Of a stretch of 64,000 nucleotides of DNA, positions 1 through 10,191 are shown one piece after another; the stretch's first letter is position 1, and the number at the start of each line of letters is the position of its first letter. The DNA lies in the NCBI RefSeq assembly GCF_001632365.1, contig NW_024468564.1, forward strand, positions 69,532 through 133,531, in the 5' to 3' direction. The stretch is from Laetiporus sulphureus 93-53 (lineage: Eukaryota > Basidiomycota > Agaricomycetes > Polyporales > Laetiporaceae). The notes under the pieces were generated by a model, which did not search any database, had not been told where the DNA came from, and worked only from the letters and a program-made list of their open reading frames with translations. The translations under genes were made by a program, and so were the position numbers.

Positions 1-501
1 CTGCACAGCGCCAGTTGGCGCAGATATATGAGGCAGTGGTCGACGTGCACCACGGCGCGTTCGGTGAGGTTGGCGCGTGCGAGGAAGTACGTGCGCAGTG
101 CGCGGAGGCAGTGGAGCTGGTGATAGTGCGAGAGGAGATAGTGCTGCCCGTCGGCGGGTTGGTAGATGAAGCCGTCGCCGGAAGGGAGGAGTGAGTCCCA
201 ATCGGAGTCGGGACCATAGAGGCCTAGGCGGGAAGATTTAGTGGTGGTGAGGGCGGCGGGGCGGACGTGTATTGGGAACTCGAGGACGTCTCCTGGATGC
301 GAGTCTGCAGAGGTGTATGGTTGGTATATCGATGGGAGTACAATGGATACTTTCGAGATTGTACTCACTCCGATGTGTCCGCAAACGCACGTACGAGGCT
401 ATCGTGGCAACATGGACAAGCATAGAGAGGGCGATCGTAACAATAATACATGCCAAGGCGGTTGTGGATAGTCGGTGGCCTTGATTCCGGGGGGCAGCCA
501 T
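1..501 (-). CDS. UstYa/DUF3328-like protein, 3' end outside window
   Basis: Minus-strand gene starting with ATG at 501-499 and running off the left edge. Exon 1 encodes a short basic N-terminus and one hydrophobic helix (TALACIIVTIALSMLVHVA). A 46-nt intron (350-305, GTATCC...CTGCAG) restores the frame to HPGDVLEFPIHV, then LYGPDSDWDSLLPSG. The hallmark motif pair of the family is present: HQLHC (about 122-108) and, 26 residues on, HCLIYLRQ. In ascomycetes UstYa-type proteins act in oxidative maturation and cyclisation of ribosomal peptides such as ustiloxin; many basidiomycete copies have no known substrate. Family and topology are well supported, function is inference. No precursor-peptide gene with repeated cores is visible in the 500 nt upstream; the downstream side is outside the window. 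Confidence 0.85.
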
Positions 502-1210
502 CGCGCTATGATCATGAGCCTATGACGCGCAAGAGCAGCAATGGCGCGCGTCAGCAGCTAAGTCGGAAGCTCGAAGGATGGATGAAAACTACTCACAGAA
601 ACACTGAACTCGATTCAGCGACTCGCGAGCGCGCGAAACGTTAGCAGAGCTAGGTACAGCGAATCGCTCTCTACGAGATGAACAGAAACTTTGAAACCAA
701 TCCCCAAGTTCTCAGTGCTGCCAGATCAACGGGGATCAGAGCATGACGAAACGGTGCGCTCGTAGAAACTGATGTGGATGCGGTTCTCATGATATCCGTT
801 TGATGAAACAGGCCCAAGTATGCGCGAATACAATGTTAGAGCCTGTGTGCGAACACGGAGCCCGCGTGACACGGATTTCAATGTCAGTTTGACACGAATT
901 TCAATGTGAGATTAAAGCGGACTTGCACAGATTTCCCACAGATCGGCAGCCCCGAGCAGCGCGCACTGCCCTCCGGCCACGCCGCCGATGACGGACAACT
1001 CTGCACATGTACATTTACATGACAATATTACAAGACCATTGTGGTGTCCAATCAGGCGATGCTTCTGCCGCCGATGATCCTTCCCTAGTAGCTGGCTGTA
1101 GGGTTCCTTCGTCCTAGTAAATACGGCGCAATGCCTGGCGAAGGTCGTCACTGTTCCCCGGTGCCCGTCCCGCCGTACCCCTCTCTCCAATCCTCCCTCT
1201 CTTCAGGCAA
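502..1210. other. Divergent intergenic region
   Basis: About 700 bp between the divergent UstYa-like gene and the peptidase gene; it must hold both promoters. No conserved coding frame or RNA gene was recognised. Confidence 0.6.
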
Positions 1211-2219
1211 GTGCGCATGCAATCCGTGGCGCGGGGCATCTCACACGCGTTCCGCAGGTTCTCCCGTCCCCTCGCTACCATGGCCAACCCCACCGTGTCC
1301 ATGACGGACGGCACGATCCCGTTCACCTACCAAGGCGAGACCTTCCAAACGTACTACAAACTCTTCGGCGACCTCGCCAGCCGCACGCGCCCACCGATCG
1401 TCATCCTCCATGGCGGGCCCGGCCTCACGCACGACTGCATGCTCCCGTTGTCCGACCTCGCCGCGGCGTCCATCCCCATCATCCTCTACGACCAGCTCGG
1501 CAACGGGCGCTCGACGCACCTCAAGGAGAAGCCGCCGACGTTCTGGACCGTCGATCTCTTCATCGATGAGCTCGTCAACCTGCTCGAGCACTTCGCCGTC
1601 CAGAACGCGTTTGACCTCCTCGGCCACTCGTGGGGCGGTATCCTCGCGTCCGAGTTCGAGGTCCGCAGGCAGCCCAAGGGGCTCAAGCATCTCATCCTAT
1701 CGGACTCGCTCGCGGCGTCGAGCCTGTGGAACAAGTCAAACATGCAGCTGCTGCAGGAGTTCCCGAAGGAGGTGCAGGAGGGCATGGGAATGGGAATGAA
1801 GGACCCCGCCAAGTTCTATGCTGCGCTGAAGCAGTTCCATGCGAAGCACGCGTGCAACGTTAGGCCGTACCCGAAGGAGGTGCAGCACTCGTTCGATGCC
1901 ATCTTTGGTCCTGACGGCGACCCGACCGTGGCCGGCGCTCCGTAAGTCTCTATCCTTCGCTCAGCGTGCTCCCCCATCGATCTTGTATGGCAGGATCCTT
2001 AACAACTGGTCGATCATCGACCGCCTGCACCTCGTCCGTGTGCCGACATTCGTGATCAACGGGCGCGGAGACATCGCGCAGGACTTTGTTGTCGCGCCGT
2101 TTTTCGAGAAGATTAAGAAGGTTAAGTGGGTCACGTTCGAGAACTCCACGCACACACCCTTCTGGGAAGAGCGCGAGAAGTACATGAAGCTCGTTGACGA
2201 GTTCGTGCAGCTGGAGTGA
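1211..2219 (+). CDS. Proline iminopeptidase-like alpha/beta hydrolase (S33)
   Basis: Two exons (1211-1941, 1994-2219) joined over a GTAAGT...CAG intron give 318 aa. Visible motifs are the oxyanion motif HGGPG (residues 67-71), DQLGNGRS (94-101), the nucleophile elbow GHSWGG (Ser140), an acid in NGRGDIAQD (about Asp270) and catalytic His297 in STHTPFW. This order is that of proline iminopeptidases and related L-amino-acid amidases, which release N-terminal proline or hydrolyse small amides; which substrate applies here cannot be read from sequence. The first ATG gives a 23-residue Arg/Ser-rich leader without acidic residues. A second ATG at 1280 (ACCATGG, strong context) starts MANPTVS, where the family normally begins. 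Complete and apparently functional. Confidence 0.9.
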
Positions 2220-4710
2220 CTCTATTGGGCTTGTCATCCTGGGAGGAGCCGGATAGGTAGTGTGCAGGTTGTAATCGCATCTGGAAACTGTAGTATCTGA
2301 AGAACAGTGTGAGTAGAGTCCACAGCGTGACAAATTCTGCGTGTAATGGTCTCATTCATAGAAAGTACAATGGCCGCAAAATGTTGTTTTTGGCGAATCA
2401 AACCTACTCCCTGATGACATCAACGAACCGCTGGGGTTCCGCACCCCTTCTCATGACCCTTCCAAGACAACGAGCGGCTCTTCGAAGGTAATCCTGATCC
2501 CAAACGGATGCACATCGCAAGGCACCAATTAAATATGGGCGGTGCATGAGTCATCGACGGGGTCAGGGACGTGCGGAACGACTGATGTGGACGTGACGGG
2601 GATGGGGTGGTATTGACAGCTACGGCCACAGTGCGGGAGGATCGAATACATACTGATCAGCATCGCTCGGGTTGGGGGACGCTGGGTGCCGGGGCACAAG
2701 TAGAAGAGCTTGAGGACTCGCTACGTTGACCTCTCGTTGACGATCCTGTACTGCCTTGAGGTGCTGGACGTTGATACGCCACGATGAACATGCATTCTTC
2801 GACGAGCACTGCTAAATACCCACGGACAGGCGGGTCTCGGGCGACGCTATGGGAGTGCTACCGGGTATGCACCCTGGGTACCGGGTTCGGGATTTATCCG
2901 CCAACTGTTCGTCGATGAACTCCGATGATCCCACAGCAGCATCATCGAATCAGTAGCCTATCTTTTCGCACCCACTTGATGCCCAAACGCAAATGAGGTG
3001 CGACCGCGGAAGTGCACTCGACATTGATCGGGACTCCATGCGTACAATGATGGTATGGGACCATCGATTACTTGGCAAGGTCGTGCGTGCATTCATTCTC
3101 CTGTCCGATGCATATGATAGGAATTCGGTACCAGCTCTGCAGGTTTCCGACGTCTCAATTCCGATCATCAACTAACTTGTCATAGATGGATATCACTTAC
3201 ATGACGAAATCCTCTCCCACGTTGGCGGCGATGCAACGATGATTGAAAAAGGGGCGATTGTCGGACTCTTGAGCAATGATTAAATTACAGGGTGGATGTC
3301 GAATAGCATCCGGTGGTGACAGCCGTACCCGTTGCCGTCATGCGGGATCAATCGGTCATTCCGGGCAGGTTGTTCACGGCGATTGAATGTCCCGATCTGG
3401 CGCGTCAAACCTCCCAGCTCCAACCTACCTAAAGGGATGTTGTTTTGCGCAGTGCGCCCGACTGCGTGTAGCACGGCATGCTTAGGTGAGATCGCCAGAT
3501 GACTGACTAGGACTGCCCAAACGACTTACCTGCCGAAGGTCCGCGGGTCCCGCTTAGCACCGGCGCGACCCTAGAAGCACCTGTAGTGGATACACGTAAC
3601 TCGAGTCCGAGTTACTGATGGTGATAGGACGTCGGACCGGCGTACTAGAATGAGAGAACTAGAAACCGCGGCGGTGCACATTGCAAACCCATTGACTCCA
3701 CCAGCGTGACGAAGGAACAAGTGCTAGTTCAATGTGGAGACTTTTTCGTAATATCTCTCGGAATACAAACCCCCCGAGGTACCCTTGTAAGCCTTTTTTC
3801 CCCCCTGAAGCACCGAGCTGGTTGATCCATTACGGCCGCCAATGTAACGCGATAGTTCAGAGGTCAAAAGTCATCTGTCCATCGGCTCTGTGAGGATAAA
3901 TATCGTCGCGAAGTTCCCTGTATCATCTCGGCTTCGTCCAATTAGAAGAGGAAGAAGAGTACCTGCTGTGCAGAGAGGCGCCTAGTGTCGGGCGCTCGCC
4001 AATTGCCGCATGCAGGTTGACGGCGTCAAACAAGTCGCGACGCAACATTATCCTTGCGACATTGTGCCTACCTTACGACGGATAGCCGCATTAATGGTTC
4101 GATTCTCTATCACTCAGCTGCCAGTGAATTTCATGCGTGAGAGGCTGCGGCACATCATCAGCAGATAGCCCCATTATTCATGACCGAGCAAAATGTTATT
4201 CAGGAAAAAAGCTTTTTGCACTGCCGGACACCATGAATCAGGTGGTCTTGAAATCTATGAAATCGGAGTCCACACATAGGGCAGTCTACCGGTGGCATGT
4301 AAGCGCTACGTTTCACTGGCCCCAACGCGCTGTGTTTGTGACGAAGCAGCTAATATCCAGTGTTTTATATAATATCCAAGGTTTCAAGCTCAGGTCTCGG
4401 CATTGTATGTCACGTCATAAAACGGTGCGCCCTGTCTGTACTACCGACGTTTGATCATCAGTTCCGCCTACAGATGGTGGCGGCGACCATGCGCCAGTAA
4501 CCATTGATCGTGAATGATTGCTCCCAATCGGATCGGCTCCAGGAGATCACAGCGCACAGCGCCCGCATGCAAACATGAGCCGTGTCATATAATTGATAAG
4601 GCATTACAAACAGTCCCCGAGCCTACCGTTCTCCACGTTCCCATTACGATCCTTTACTGCATTTCTGACCCATTGGTTTTCGTTCCTTGGCTACGGATTG
4701 TTTTCACGCC
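2220..4710. other. 2.5-kb gene-free stretch
   Basis: Only short open frames without recognisable motifs or plausible exon chains were seen on either strand. No tRNA B-box and no transposon ends were found. It contains the downstream region of the peptidase and the upstream region of the 7TM gene. Confidence 0.5.
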
Positions 4711-5984
4711 ATGACGAACCCATACGCGCCCGACGAGACTTCCGCTGAAATCTGGTTTGAGCAGGCCAACAATGCCGCCGTATACATTGGCGCAATTGCG
4801 TATGGTAAGTACTATCGCTTCCCGTCCCAGCATCTGTATGATCATACGCATGGTTGAACGTCTACTTCGTGCTCGCAGGCGTGCACATCGTCATCTACTT
4901 CATGTGCGCATACTACCTGATCAAAGAGAGAAAGAAGAACTTCTGGCAGTGGCTCATTTTCGTTACTATCCTATTCGCTATGGCCACCGGCAACATCTGT
5001 GTCAACATCCATTTCAACGAGATGGCATGGATCGACGACCGCAACTATCCCGGCGGCCCGCTGGCATTCCTGCTGGAGGAGCAATCGAACGCGATCAACA
5101 CCGTCGGAAATTCGTTGTCATTCGTGGCGACGTTCTTGGCCGATGGATTGTTGGTGCGCCGCCATGCACGATGGTGATCGTCACCGCGATGTTGACGTAA
5201 CAATGTCCATAGCTGTACCGCGTCTACGTTGTCTGGCAGAAATGGTACATCGTGGTCATACCCTTCCTGATGTGGTTGGCAGCGACAGGTCGGCACACCC
5301 GTGATCCCATCTTCCGAGTAGCAACATTGAAACACCGTATTTTCAGTGCTCTCCGTATTTACCACCATCCAAGCGGTGCGACCCAACTCCAGCCTGTGGG
5401 CAAATAACACCCTCAATGTCTCTGTTCCCTACTGGTCTATTGCCATTGCACTCAATATCTCGCTAACGTTACTACTCATCTCGCGCCTGCTGTACATGCG
5501 CCACCTCATCCGCAAGCAGCTTCCAGGCGAGGGAAAGCTGTACGCAGGTGTGGCGACGATGATTCTCGAGTCCGCCCTTCCATATTCTATCGTTTCCGTC
5601 GTCTTCATCATCCTGTATGGGCTGCAGCTCACCGCGGAAGACCTGTTCATTCCGTTGCTTCTGCAAGTTGCGGTACGTACCTCAGGCTCCCCTGAAGGCT
5701 GAGACATGTGCTCACGGTGGGCTTCATCGCAGTGCATCGCACCCGAGTTGATCATCCTCAGAGTCACCCGTGGGCGCGCGCTGACGAGCGAGGCGATCAC
5801 TAACGCATCCAGCATGAGGTTCCACAGCTCCGGGCCGTACGCGAGCACAGGTGTGACTTCAAGCTCCGCGCCTACGGGACAAGGAGCAGAGGAGCTGGGA
5901 ATGATCACATTTAAGACAGGCTCGAGTCCGGTCCTGGAGGACAAGGACTCGCCGATAACGCTCATTCGTAGTGAGGAGGTTTGA
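4711..5984 (+). CDS. Orphan seven-transmembrane protein
   Basis: Five exons (4711-4804, 4879-5153, 5213-5288, 5347-5672, 5733-5984) with GT-AG introns of 58-74 nt encode about 340 aa. The sequence is a run of hydrophobic helices: YIGAIAYGVHIVIYFMCAYY, WQWLIFVTILFAMATGNICV, a helix before LYRVYVVWQKWYIVVIPFLM, the fourth exon with IAIALNISLTLLLISRLLY and SALPYSIVSVVFIILYG, and a last segment ending ELIILRVTRGRA, followed by a polar Ser/Thr-rich tail. LYRVYVVWQ and PELII.RV.RGRA recur in a large family of uncharacterised agaricomycete membrane proteins. No receptor ligand or G-protein motif can be named. Splicing is in frame throughout and the gene looks intact. Confidence 0.85.
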
Positions 5985-7139
5985 ATCTAATGTGTTGATT
6001 GTCTTCAGGACTTGCGATAGTTGCCCTGATCGCTATATATGATGTGTAATGTGCGTAATATTGGTTTGCGTTTCGCGTTGAGGCTGGATCATATCGTAGG
6101 GCTCCTGCATGACAACATCTTGGTATTATGCTCAACATGATTTTCGTCTGGGCATGAGATGTTTTGTTGCCCGGCCAATCAGCGTACACTTACTTCAATG
6201 AGACCTGCAGAGCAAAGATAATCTATCATACGACGTTCAGATGCACCACACGCACACGGAACACTTACGTCGAATCATTAGGGTCACGGACTGCGATCTA
6301 AGCCGATAATGTTCGCATTCATTCCAGCAGGATGCTGCGGAATTTATCACCCTGAGCTCAGTCTGAGCAGGCGATGTATTCTTGCGAGGGGAAGGGAGGA
6401 TATTGTCACGCATGGGAGCTGTTCGCAGAGCCATCCAACCATCGACTTGTTGTGCTTCCAGGAGGAGATTTGAAACCTGTGTGCAAAGTTCAGCGTGCTG
6501 GATGAAAGATACGAGGATTCGATCGTGACGGCGTCCCATCGAATTCTGAAACTCGTGACGACACGCTGAAACCTGCCGCCCACGAAGAATTGGAAACCCT
6601 TGAGTGTCTCCGAAAGAACCAGTAAGCTTTCATCTGTCCTCCTGCGTGTTCCACTCGAGCCTCAGAGATGCTTCAGATACAGCATACTGACTAAGTGCAG
6701 GAGATATATGTCACACGAAGAGTGGAAGGACCTTCCGAAGTAAGTGGAGGCTGGAATTGAGCACCGAGGAGCCACCTGAGTCAGTGGCACGTAATATGTG
6801 AGCGCCTACATTATAGTATGGCGCCGTATCCGTATGCTAACAGACAGCGCTCAGCGCTCAGAGTTCAAATCTTGAGGCTGAGGAGACGAGAGTAATCAAC
6901 GAACGACTGTTGTGATGGTTCCGAGTCTCGTTCGATGCGCCACCGTCTGCAGACAGTATAAAATTATCATTCCAACTGACAACTTTCCACCACAGACGCA
7001 GCACAATTTGAACGGTACATTGCGAGAGTACAAGATGATCATCATGTCCTTCACGGATCAACTGCTCACCAGAAGATGGTCATCATTGGCATCATCCATC
7101 GTCAGACAATGGAATCATCATGGCCGCATTCACTTGTCC
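5985..7139. other. Intergenic, nothing recognised
   Basis: No supported exon, RNA gene or repeat was seen. The right edge may include the eroded 3' end of the P-loop pseudogene. Confidence 0.45.
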
Positions 7140-9574
7140 GATCCTCGTGACTTCGTCTCTTTCGCTATTTTCTCCTTTTCCGCTTTCTTCTCGGATCTCA
7201 ATAACGATACCGGGTTGATAGCCGATTCCATGGCATCCGCACCTTCGTAAAGTGCTCACGTGTGGGGATTGTGTGCGCGAATGGCAAATTGAACTGAGTC
7301 TTGAAATTTTCTGTAATCATAGGGTAAGTCTGACGATCATGCCCCGAACGTTCAGGCAGTATCGTTTCTCTTCGGCGTAGTCCTGAGGGTACCCTATTGA
7401 ACTGCTATGCTCTCCCTCAGCAGGTTTCTCCGGCTTCCCAAATGGATTATCAATGCGGGACCCGCCAGAGTGATCGAATGTGCTGTCAGCGGCGAAGTTC
7501 ATGAAAGTCTGATGTAGCTGGTGGGTTTATATTGCACGGGCTGGCCTGATTCGTCAGTGGTCTCGATCACAGGGCCTGCCAGTCCAGCAGCTAGCTTCAG
7601 TGCAGACGCTTTCACTCGCGCCTTCGTCTGAGCGACGATATAACCGAGTAAACGCTTGTCCAAAGGCTGAGTGATGTCTCCGCGGTACGTTACGACTAGC
7701 GAATTGAAAACCGACTGACTATGGGTGTGCTGTACGGCGACACCTCGGCACCACAGCTCATAAAGCTACTCGGGAGTGATGACGCTGGTTTCCGCGTCGG
7801 TTTGAGTCCAGTGCGTAAAGTTTATCCAGACGTTCCCTGCATCAGAAAGAAGATCATTGACCTCGTCACCCTTGTCCTGATGCTTGACGCCGAGGTCGTC
7901 GCCAAGCCAGGTTGTAAGGAAGTCTGACAGCTTCAATTTGTCAAAGGGCGGACATCGCGCCGAGCGGGTTCTGGGAAATCGACGAACGATCCTTTATTTG
8001 GAAGCGTCGCCTTGTCGCGCGGGAGGATGAATAAGAGCCTGGTGTATAATTCACCTTGTCGCCCCGGATCAGTCACGACCCCGTCAACAATGAGTTGTCG
8101 CATTAGCGTCTCCAATGCTTCGGCGTAGTTTTGCGGTTTTTTCATTCAAGATATCTGCAGCAGCGACGGCAAGCATAGGTTACGAAGGCGCGGCGGTGGT
8201 GGTGAATCCATCAAAAACACCGGTGAGGAGGCGCATATGACTGCGTATGGCGTGTACAGCGATCTCGCTCGATCGCTTCTTATCACTCAGTTCTAGCATG
8301 ATCCGGTTTGCGAAGATGGCGAACACATGATCGAGGTTTTCGGATCGAATTCGTCGTCATATATGAGTTTCTTCCTTGCAGCACGCACAACGTCTGCAGA
8401 GTCGCCAAGGGTATACCGATACTGTATACCGGCCTGATGAGTGACAGTTCACGAAGATCGAAAGAAGCACTACTTACAGGCCGGCCGAACATTGCAAGGA
8501 AGCGGATCAGAAGAGCTTGCTCCGCGCTTTTGAGCTCGACATCTCGACGCATTTGGTCGAAGTCGACGTAGCACCACACAGGCAAGGGTTGAAGCGCACC
8601 CGCTAACCGATACGATGACGCATCGGAAGGAGCGAGTTCATACACGGAGGAGTTCGTGTCCAACAGCATATACCGAAATTCGACACCATGCGGGAAGCTG
8701 AATTCGTCTGCGGCCTTGATAATATGCTGAAGAGCGATGAGCGACATTTTTTGCTGAGGATCTTTCGGGCCTTTCGGACCGCGAAGTAGGGCGGGCTGGT
8801 TGAGTCCTGTACACTCATCGAGACTCAGAATGAATCTCTGTCACCTAAACGTTACACCGACTCCGCGAGCTTGTCGAAAGCCGGCTTTGCGAGCATCTTG
8901 AACAAAAGCACGTGCCGGCCGGTGACGCTGGTTCCGAATTCTTCAACTCCAGTGTTGTCGTAGGATAGTCTCTTGGCATACAATTCCTCTTTGAGATTAG
9001 TCAGCCGCTCTCTAGTAAGTTTTTTCACCTGTTCAAAGCAACGGTGGCGACTTGAACCCTCGAGATCTGTTGGATCCTTGATAGACCAGGAATTGACCCA
9101 GGCCTGCAGTGGAAGATCGACAAGCGCTGTGTCATGCAAAACCTCCACGAGCGCACCGAGAAAGGCAGCCGCCTTCTCCTCCGCTTGTGAGTCTGACTGA
9201 GCGATGCACATCAAGGGGTATCATACGGAGAACTCACCATGAAGGTGGACTGCTGCTCGTCGAGCCCATCAAAGAACTTTCAGTTGACATCACGAGGAGG
9301 CCATCCTGAGGTTGGGTGTTCGCCCTCTCGAAAACAAATCCAGATTGCAGGCATCTGTCATTCAAATCCTTCAATCAGTGAGCGTACGACAGGCCAAACA
9401 GCCGCACTCACTGGAAGCCGTAGCTCGCATGCCAAACAAGTCTTTCCTGTCCCGCTAGATTGAACGAAGAATATCATGCGACCGTAGTATATTGCTTTGT
9501 TGTAGATTCTCGCATAAATGTTCAAGGAGTCTTCAAACAACTCGACGATGTATCCGCGGAACTCTCCGCTCTAT
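7140..9574 (-). pseudogene. Decayed P-loop NTPase-like gene of a basidiomycete family
   Basis: Read right to left, the minus strand gives ELFEDSLNIYARIYNKA, a Walker A-like FVQSSGTGKT (about 9460), a segment around 9200-8860, a Walker B-like ILSLDEC (about 8830), IIKAADEFSFPHGVEFRYM (about 8700), WINFTHW (about 7840) and GYIVAQTKARVKASALKLA (about 7620). I recall this motif order from a large uncharacterised family in polypore genomes; no function is established. Several introns remain (for example GTGAGT after ACELRLP), but the frame is broken repeatedly: TGA before KFFDGLDEQQ, a TAA/frameshift before ILSLDEC, a shift near 8330, TAA after AAPS, a shift near 8150 and TAG after SVITPE. It is therefore a relic. 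Both outer boundaries are approximate. Confidence 0.7.
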
Positions 9575-10191
9575 AGAATGACCACAACTATAACGTAAGC
9601 GTCGGCCGACAACGAGGGCTGGAGTTGACGTACATCATCTCAATGGCGGCAGGCGGCGGCTGTTTGCGTACTACGATGATGTCGATCATTATTCAGTACC
9701 AACAATGATGAACAGAAATACCGCAGGCGAACTGGAAAAATGCTGCAATATTATTCCCGGTCAATAACCCGTCCAGTTGTTTGTCTGGCAGGTGCTGGAG
9801 TCTCTGACAAGATCTATTCGCGCCACCATTCTTGTTGAATAGAGCTGCCCATGATTCACGGGGAATGCTATCGCGCGGGAGGGTCGAGTGTTCAATATTC
9901 AATGCGAGAGAACGTAGGCACGATAATTCAACGTTTCAGTGAGGAAATGTTGACCCAGGCTCAGCACTTGAAAGGTCATCGACGCTCAGGGGCGCTTACC
10001 CCATATATATGGGAACGAGAGCGTCATATTCTCACGGGGGAAGCAGGCCCTTCAAAGCTTCACCCCTTTGCCGAAGTCTTGCGCCATCCCTTTCCTCGCG
10101 TCGACTGAGTACCCTTCCTTGACCCAGGCGATCCCTCAGAGGACGTCGCCACCCCAATTTCTTTTCTGCTCGCCTGTAAAAACTAGTGACA
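9575..10191. other. EF2 upstream region
   Basis: About 600 bp between the relic's 5' side and the EF2 start codon. It contains a TATATATGG stretch near 10004. No supported gene. Confidence 0.4.

Noticed and set aside
1241..1690. 149-codon minus-strand frame over the peptidase
   Set aside because: Low-complexity acidic/Arg composition of an antisense shadow.
5429..5965. 178-codon minus-strand frame over the 7TM gene
   Set aside because: Antisense of supported exons and crosses a real intron; no motif.
6840..6880. Possible tRNA gene around GTTCAAATC
   Set aside because: Only a B-box-like word; no A box or acceptor-stem pairing found.
8283..8747. A separate 154-codon gene on the minus strand
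   Set aside because: It is one exon-like piece of the larger P-loop relic, with an intron read through at its 3' side.
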